Source: Rhodamnia argentea (Eukaryota; Streptophyta; Magnoliopsida; Myrtales; Myrtaceae). Taken from it: DNA of 64,000 nt. The position numbers and the translations under genes are program-made. The stretch's first letter is position 1. Each line of letters starts with the position of its first letter. The stretch lies in assembly GCF_020921035.1 (NCBI RefSeq), contig NC_063153.1, forward strand, positions 16,430,001 through 16,494,000. Reading direction: 5' to 3'. The notes beneath the pieces were generated by a model, which had not been told where the DNA came from, did no database searches, and saw nothing but the letters and a program-made list of their open reading frames with translations. This document shows positions 57,414 through 64,000 of this stretch, one piece after another.

Positions 57414-58126
57414 AAAAAAGAGAAAATACAATATTGATCCAACTACACTTTTATTATTATTATTGTTATTACATAGAAAGTGGGTTCACGTATAAAATCA
57501 ACTCTCATTGTGGTTGAGGATCTAGTCTAATTGTAACCGCAAGAGGATTGTCAACTTTGAAATAGAAAAGGTTGTGAAAAAAAATACTAAGCATAGACCA
57601 ACTTTTCACCATATACCACTTTCATATCTATCTATAATACACTAATTTGCTACCTAAGCTTTGCCTTCCTCGACCATTTTTCCCATTTCTATTAGCTTTT
57701 CTTATGAATTAATGTATAGAAAAGCCGTTTCTCTTTTGGAAAACGTCACCTTTCAAATCCTGAAGTCCGAAGACCACCCAAAACACTCATAAAGATATGC
57801 ATCCTCGTGGATGTAGACAGCTCATTCCGAGGAAAAATTCGATATCGACATGAGTAATGGAGACTTATTTTTTAGGCTACGATACACTACAGCTGATACC
57901 ATTTTGATGCAAGAAATGCATTTGTTTTGGCCTCAAAGATTGTACCGGTTGAAGTAAAGAAATTTGGGTTCATATGACCCAAAATACTGTTGCCCGGGAG
58001 CTGAAATCAAATGAAGATGTTGCCCGGGTTATCCCAGGATTATCTAGACCATCTCTCTATTAACCCCATGGTTGCCCAGTCGAATGCCCGTGCTGCGGTC
58101 ACGTCTGATCCTTCTCCCTCCCAATT
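57414..58126 (+). repeat. ~712-bp direct repeat, copy 2
   Basis: Same sequence as 55941-56652 apart from scattered substitutions. Ends at CCTCCCAATT and continues into sequence not present after copy 1. Confidence 0.88.
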
Positions 58127-58900
58127 CATACTAGTTGGTAGAAATGAAAGAGGATCAAACCGTAGAAACAAAGATGGTCCCAATCTAGTGTGGATTCTGA
58201 TAATAGGTTCGCATACCCAATGTCCGGGATTCAATTATCTCTTTGGGGAATGCCATGCATTGCATTCACTGTTCGTTTCGCTGCTGCTAGTGACAGGCCC
58301 AGTGGCTTGTGTCTTTATGTTCTTGTTCTTCTCTTCTTCTTTTTTCGTCATTGATTTCGTCCCTTGGCCAAGAGTAACTAGACATGTACTTCTTGCCAAA
58401 AGAATACTTACTACTTGCTTTGCTCTTGCAATGCAGGTTGTCGTCAATTTGCGTACGGCACAAATGCTCGAACGGCTGTCGATTGGACCGAAGGAACATG
58501 GATTTTTTTCTACCATGATGTAAATCTGTTCTTGTGTATTGTACTTTTCTTCGTTTTTCACTTTCTTTTCTATCACATTGTTTTCTCAGTTACTCTTATT
58601 GTTGAAGCATTTTAATGCAAGAAAACCCGAAAATAAAGCACCTAAATCATCATTGAATTAAGGTGGTTTGCCGATCAAGGTGATTTATCGTCCGCAAGGG
58701 AGTTAATTGAAAAAAACATGACAATTCCACCTAATGATTAAAGAGAGTATTCATACTTTATTTAGGTATCTAATCTACCTTCGAAAAAGATTATCAAAAC
58801 TCGAACAAATCCGATTGAATCACGGACTTCACGAAGTGGCTCTTGGCTTAAGGAATATTTAATTAATTTTAATCCTTAATCGAATTAATTTTAGAAACCC
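58127..58900 (+). repeat. LINE-adjacent sequence, first copy of a second duplication, and spacer
   Basis: About 58130-58510 is repeated in shortened form at 58901-59220. It lies in an open frame (58011-58523) with no recognised domain. The spacer 58620-58900 is AT-rich and shows nothing. Confidence 0.6.
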
Positions 58901-59220
58901 ATATGCTAGTCGGTAGAAATGAAAAGGATCAACCGTAGAAACAAAGATGGTCCCAATCAGTGTGTATTCTGATAATAGGTTCACAAACCCGATGTCCGGG
59001 ATTCAATTATCTCTTCGGGGAATGCCATGATTGATTACTGTTCGTTTCGCTGCTGCTAGTGACAGGCCGGGTTTGTTTATGTTTGTTTTTTTCGCATTGA
59101 TTTCGGCCCTATCGGCCCAGAGTAACTAGCATGTACTTCTTGCCAACAAGAATCTTCAATTTTTTTTCCACGTTTTGGGCCGCACAAATTCCACGATATG
59201 TCGAGGGCATGGGTTTTTTC
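58901..59220 (+). repeat. Deletion-rich second copy
   Basis: Follows 58130-58510 in order (GGTAGAAATGAAA, GTAGAAACAAAGATGGTCCC, TCCGGGATTCAATTATCTCT, CTGCTGCTAGTGACAGGCC). It lacks many single bases and short runs throughout. Confidence 0.85.
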
Positions 59221-60897
59221 AAGCTAAACTGGACCGGGTACATAAAATTCATGACATATTTAATACTCTTCCTTTGGTTTTTCCTGATTCTCCGCAGTTG
59301 GAAGCTGTAATTGTCCTAGGTGTTAGAAGAGACCTTCCTGGAGGGGCAATTAGCACTCGGATCACTCAAGGCGTATGGAGGTTATGCTTGCAAGGTTTAT
59401 CAGATGAATTCCTTTCTGGTTATCAATAAAGATGTACTTTTTTAGACTTGTCGATAATAGGAGAATTTGGGTCAAGGATTTTGGTAAACAAGCTGCTAAC
59501 TCTTGATCAGATTGTTGGTAGGATTCTCCGCTCTATGCAGTCACGACATGGACCGACTCGAATAGAGGAATTTCTTCTGGGTTATCTCTGGAAGGCTCTA
59601 ACGGGAGCACTGCTTTAGTCGAAACTGTCAAATGCTACGACATACCTGCTTGAGGTGGGGGCATTGAACTAACGACTTGTCGCAGTTATGCCCCGGTTTA
59701 AATTTCAATGGCTCCGGTTTTCCTTCATATGAATCTTGACCTTAAATTTCCATTTGGGAAACTTTGTTTGTGTTAAAACCTGTGAAGTTTCGTGGATTAT
59801 CCCACTATCCCAAGCAATACTAGGAAATGTACAGTGATTTCCTGGTAAAATGAAGTGAACTTTCTAACTTTAACCTTAAAAGCCGTGGCAAGTGACTCCA
59901 TCAGATCCTGTATACACGGTTTTGCTTTGGCGCGTTGTGTATGTGAAGTGAGATGAGCATATAAGCCCGATTCAGCAATTTACTCGGAGTTGAAATGGGG
60001 GGTTGATTTGCCCTGGTTATAGGTGTAATTACTCATCCGAGAAAGAAGAACTCAGTTTACTTTGTTACTGAAATTGCGTGCATTCTCCTTGAAAAATGAA
60101 GTCTAAGGATATGATATTGATCGCATCGGAAGTCCCTAAACCGGCATTCAGGGCACGGCGATCCCTGTAACCGATAGCGGCACTCCAAGCACCCTAATCA
60201 GTAATCTTATCATCCGCTGTTAGCAAAGGAGATTGGACGCATCTTTAAGACAACATGACTGTACCCTGATTTTTCCACACTAAGCTACTTCCGTAGTAAG
60301 GCCATCATCAAATCAGATCAGTCAAACTAGGACATCATTCATAAATTGCAAAAGGAAGCAGCACTAAAACAACAGCCCACATTCACATAAATTGCTAACT
60401 TTGCATCCTTCGACTCCGCACAGCGATCGACGTTCAAAGTTTTGATATCACACAAATGTCTGCCCCCAAAGATTCTTTAACCTAAAGTAAACATTCTGTC
60501 CCGTTTGCATTAGCAAGCAAATTTCAATATTTTATCCATGAAGTCTGGAAAACATGGTCCTCAAACCAAAATCTCTCCATTATTGACCTCGCATGCAAGA
60601 GGTCTGAAGTCCGACTTGCGGAGCTTGCCTCTGCTCGCCACGATCGCAGTTACGAGCTCCAAGCTCGCCTCGGGGTCACAATTGCTGAGGTCCGAGGCCA
60701 AGCTCGCTTCTGTAATTGGGCTCAGCCTATTTTAGTATGCATAACTTCGGATTTTCATTGATGTATTATTACTAAGTAATACTGTAAATCATGTCAATGC
60801 ATCTTCCTCAATCTAGAAGAACTGATTAGAAGTGTCATATTAATTATGTTATTGAGAGTTTTGTTGGGTGATGAGACTCATGGAGCGGACACAATAT
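59221..60897. other. Intergenic DNA; one unexplained open frame
   Basis: A plus frame ending at 59429 (about 60 codons, LPLVFPDSPQLEAVIVLG within it) looks coding-like but I recognise no family. The rest, to 60.9 kb, has balanced composition and no identifiable gene or element. Confidence 0.4.
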
Positions 60898-61615
60898 TTG
60901 AGGGAAAAATACCAAAACCGTCCTAAACCTATTATTTTGGCGCCAATTGGCAACCCTCGTTGGTTGCGGGCAAGGGACCGCAAGCCCTTGACAGATTTGG
61001 GCAAGGCCATCCCGGCCTCGCAGGCAACCCTTGTTGGCCAGAATGAAATGAAAAAAAGAAAAGAAAAGAACAATTGAAAATTCAACTTTAAAAAATTATT
61101 AAAAATGTATGCATCAATGTCGGCCACTCGGCGTAGGACGGCCGGTGTCCACAATGACTACGCTTTTCATCGTATGTCCATCCCATTATACTTTCAATAT
61201 TGAATATTCATATTAAAATTTAAGTTAGCTACTTTGAAAACTCTTATGTCCCATATAATAAGAATTAATTAACAATGTAAGATATCAATTTCACTAGTTG
61301 TGCTTGTACAAATTGGATTAAGAAATTGTCTAGTTATATACATATAAAATATCTATTTTTTTTTAACCTCATTTTTAGGTATTTTATTTTGTATTTGATT
61401 GGGTTCTCATAAATAAATGTAAATCCATGTAATAATATAGACAAAGAGTAATTCATACATCCTATAATCTATTCCCCTATCACCGATTTCCAGCAAAAAT
61501 TGGCCAAAATGAACTCAATTGGCACAAATACAAAATATTTAGGACTTAATTGGTCTAATTAAAAGGTTTAGGACTGAATTGGTACAAATGCAATAGGTTT
61601 ATAATTTTTTTTTTC
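60898..61615. repeat. Dispersed repeat with inverted ends (~720 bp)
   Basis: The left end (AATACCAAAACCGTCCTAAA, CGCCAATTGGCAAC) is mirrored by the right end on the other strand (CTATTGCATTTGTACCAATT, AGTCCTAAACC). A GC-rich block sits at 60940-61040. A truncated relative lies at 15640-15940. Probably a non-autonomous element; class not determined. Confidence 0.6.
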
Positions 61616-62544
61616 TATTAGCATAGCGCAACTTTCTATTTCGATTGTACATTTCCAAGCTCAAGATGACAATTAAGCATACAACGAGGGAAATGCTGCG
61701 ATAATCACGGGAAGTTTGAGCATTTCAAGTTGCCAACGGAAGAGCTTGAGTGTGGAGAACGAAAGCCTCGTTTGGTCCGTAGTACCAGAGAGTTGCATGT
61801 ACCAAATTTTCTTACTTTCGCGGCGGATTATTCTAAGCCACAAATCTTCCATGTCGTTTTCTCAAAAGTTTACCAAGCTAAGCATGAAAATGATACATTA
61901 CCAAGCTAAAACTCAATTGTTTCTAGAAACCCGTCTGTCACAATTGTAATATTAATATAGCCGGAGACATTGACAAGAATTTTCTCCCTAGAGCAGTTTT
62001 ATAATTAAATAATTTTTCTATAAAAAGATAGAATAGAGGGAGGACCAGAGGACCTTGACTTCATGACCTACGTATTACGTAAATATGTGAATGTGTGAAA
62101 ACGTTATCATTTGCTTTTAATGGTTGAGAGAAGATTAATATAGTAATCGAACCTGATGGGTTTCACATGTGAACCTTCCATTGTACCTAACTAGATATAA
62201 AGCATGTGAAACCCATTGGGATGATTGAGCTAGTCGTAACGGGAAAATAAGCGAAAGACGGCAAAGTGCACCGATGCGAGAATTTTGGTTTATTCTTACT
62301 TTGAATCGAAATACTAAACGTGACGGTTACGTCTTATGATTGGCGATGCTTGAACTTGTGCAGATCAAGCCTAGTTATGATAGGTTTACTAAGTTGACAC
62401 TCAAAGATTATATATCAACGGATGTGACAGATTATTGACGGATATTTAAAGAGTCGAGTTATATCAAATGTCAATGTCAATCCGTCATATTTATTCACTA
62501 TTTCGCTTCTTTTAGTTCTAGAATGACTATGATTTTAAATCCAT
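61616..62544. other. Intergenic DNA
   Basis: AT-rich, no recognisable gene. AACCTGATGGGTTTCACATG at about 62149 is echoed in inverted form by CATGTGAAACCCATTGGG at 62203, a small imperfect palindrome. Confidence 0.4.
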
Positions 62545-63339
62545 TTTCTGAAAATTGATTATTTTTAATGAGCATGAAGGCCTATTCAACTTTAATTGCG
62601 GATTGAACAATTCCCAAAATGTGAGGGAAACCCTCCATCATTTTCCCGGTCATTGTAGCAAAACGTGTTGACTTTGTCCGCAACATTTAAGGGGGAAAAT
62701 GCTCAAGTGAGATGTTTCTTACTCTGCATAGGTTTTTCTAGATTTGATCTTGTGCACTCATTGAAAAAGTTATATTGCACAAGGATAAAAAAGTAAACTT
62801 AATGTAAAATTATTATTTTGGGTAGGGCTGTGAGACCGTAATTAGGGAATTTCGAGCAAGGAAAGCTTTGTTTTGTCAGCTATTCAGCGTAGCTTTCGTT
62901 TAACATAGTAGCTAATTAATAAATCAATTGCATTCCCATAATAGATTTTTATCATTTGCTTAATCTTAAACTACCAGTGATGTTTATATGTAACAGCTAA
63001 TTTAATCTCGTTGCTGCAACTGAACGAAAGTCGTCCATGCCGTGGCGAAATTGTTCTCCAATTTCTCCGAACCTCTTTCTCATTTTAACCCTTCGGGGCA
63101 AGGGAAGATTCTCAGGTTCTGGAGACGTGGAACGTGTCAAAGAGAGGAGGACATTTCTCTTTCTCGTTACTACCAGAATTTAAAGCAGAAGGTTCCATGC
63201 TCAAATGATTTGACAATGAAAACGTCGGCTGCATTAAAAGATCAGTTAACCGATTTGACGTTTTGACTTTCGTGGCATTGCTTGAATCTCATCACGCGTC
63301 CCTCGGTTGACTGAAAAACATGCACAGGATCTTCTTCAT
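62545..63339 (+). promoter_or_regulatory. Upstream region of the intact ENODL-like gene
   Basis: Collinear with 45796-46392 at both ends, but carrying about 200 extra bases near 63010-63290 that the pseudogene copy lacks. Confidence 0.7.
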
Positions 63340-63347
63340 TATATAAG
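63340..63347 (+). promoter_or_regulatory. TATA box of the 63466 gene
   Basis: TATATAAG, 126 bases before the ATG, within the same TATATAAGAGGCC context as the paralog. Confidence 0.85.
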
Positions 63348-63465
63348 AGGCCACGGATCAGTTTCATTCGGCACTCAGTCTTCATCAAGATTAGTTCTTT
63401 GCACCACAACATTCAGAGGCAAAGAAGCAATACAAGGATAGCCGATCAAAGGGTCTAAAGAAGAC

Positions 63466-63646
63466 ATGGCCAAAGTGTGTGTAGCCATAGCCACAGTACT
63501 GGCGGTGGCGGCTCTTCTCCAGACCTCCACGGCACAAACCACGCACGTTGTGGGGGATAGCCTCGGGTGGTTGGTCCCGCCCGGCGGTAAGATTGCCTAC
63601 GAGACGTGGGCTGACATGCAGACCTTCGTCGTGGGCGACATTCTCA
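63466..63646 (+). CDS. Early-nodulin-like / phytocyanin protein, first exon only (runs off window)
   Basis: Encodes the first 60 residues and one base of a secreted phytocyanin-family protein. Signal peptide residues 1-24 (MAKVCVAIATVLAVAALLQ, AQ cleavage) precede the conserved domain start THVVGDSLGWLVPPGG and the ETWADMQTFVVGDIL segment. The donor GTAAGC lies at 63647. The second exon, which would hold or lack the copper ligands, lies right of the window, so copper binding cannot be judged. The family intron position is the same as in the other three phytocyanin loci here. The paralog at 46502 is broken, so this copy is probably the functional one. Confidence 0.85.
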
Positions 63647-64000
63647 GTAAGCACACTCGGAACGGAAGCCTTTTTACGCTTTCATTGTTTTTTTTAGCTT
63701 TGCTTGCTGTCCTAAACATTTTGCGCAAAGAGTTTATTTGCATGATTTACCAAATATTAGTGGAGTACAATTTGCTTTCATGAAAAAAAGTTTTAGCAAG
63801 TTCAAATCACACGCTAAAGGGTGTAATTAAGTCAAGTCGAATCGAGTTGAGTTTAAGACACTCGAGTAGTTTGAATTCGAGCTCAAGAAAAACTTGAAAT
63901 TAGGCGAATCAATCTGAGTAACCATCGAACTGAGCCTGAATAGGCCGTTTTCATCCCGAGATGCAATCCATGGCACTGTTATGATCGTTAGCTAACTTCT
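63647..64000 (+). other. Intron 1 of the 63466 gene
   Basis: Its last ~170 bases match the 47190-47390 part of the pseudogene intron (CGAGTTGAG, GATGCAATC, GGCACTG, ATGATCGTTA), so exon 2 is expected a few dozen bases beyond 64000. Confidence 0.8.

Noticed and set aside
58011-58523. 170-codon plus frame
   Set aside because: It begins in LINE-derived repeat and continues in AT-rich repeat sequence; a shortened copy follows at 58.9 kb with the frame destroyed, so it is not treated as a gene.
1-64000. CRISPR arrays, prokaryotic operons, rRNA or tRNA genes
   Set aside because: No regularly spaced short repeats with unique spacers, no rRNA-like sequence and no convincing tRNA cloverleaf were seen; the tRNA-Met-like text at 53396 and 54205 is a retroelement primer-binding site.

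Overview
The window looks like nuclear DNA from a flowering plant, most likely a core eudicot. The evidence is interrupted genes with GT-AG introns and AT-rich intergenic DNA full of plant mobile elements. The gene families are also plant ones: a DYW-class PPR protein, phytocyanins, a thylakoid-lumen protein, a GPI-anchored GH17 glucanase and an MBD10/11-type protein. The dispersed repeats resemble those of Myrtales genomes such as Eucalyptus, but this is an impression and no species can be named from the sequence alone.

Layout, left to right. 1-1070: last exon of a methyl-CpG-binding-domain protein. 2040-3803 (-): intact four-exon gene for the thylakoid lumenal protein MPH2/TLP16.5. 3.8-10.5 kb: repeats and MITE-like elements. 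11210-14339 (+): three-exon GPI-anchored beta-1,3-glucanase. 17329-18659 and 26974-27831 (+): two paralogous copper-binding phytocyanins. Between them lie a four-copy array of broken 3'-5' exonuclease fragments, a decayed hAT transposase and a nested pair of TIR elements. 30445-31458 (+): GT64 glycosyltransferase. 34465-35946 (-): DnaJ-type cysteine-rich zinc-finger protein of probable plastid location. 36190-38035 (-): decayed second copy of the MPH2 gene. 40174-42618 (+): single-exon DYW PPR protein, EMB2758-like. 46502-47761 (+): early-nodulin-like phytocyanin with an in-frame stop. 48.6-59.2 kb: a LINE interrupted by a Copia retrotransposon, then tandemly duplicated LINE-derived DNA. 63466 onward: first exon of an intact-looking paralog of the 46.5 kb pseudogene, running off the window.

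The genes do not form a pathway or operon. What links the region is repeated local duplication: MPH2 with a dead copy, two phytocyanin pairs with their promoters, exonuclease fragments in tandem, and an LTR duplicated with its flank. Mobile-element insertion has spread the copies apart. Several products act in plastids (MPH2, the DnaJ-like protein, probably the PPR protein) and several in the secretory pathway or at the cell surface (GH17, phytocyanins, GT64).

I found no rRNA, tRNA, CRISPR or other prokaryote-type system, and nothing that convincingly amounts to an undescribed biological system. The most unusual structures are the exonuclease-fragment array, the permuted inverted repeat at 8.4-8.6 kb, the nested and duplicated Copia-in-LINE locus, and the strong palindromes and G-quadruplex motifs.
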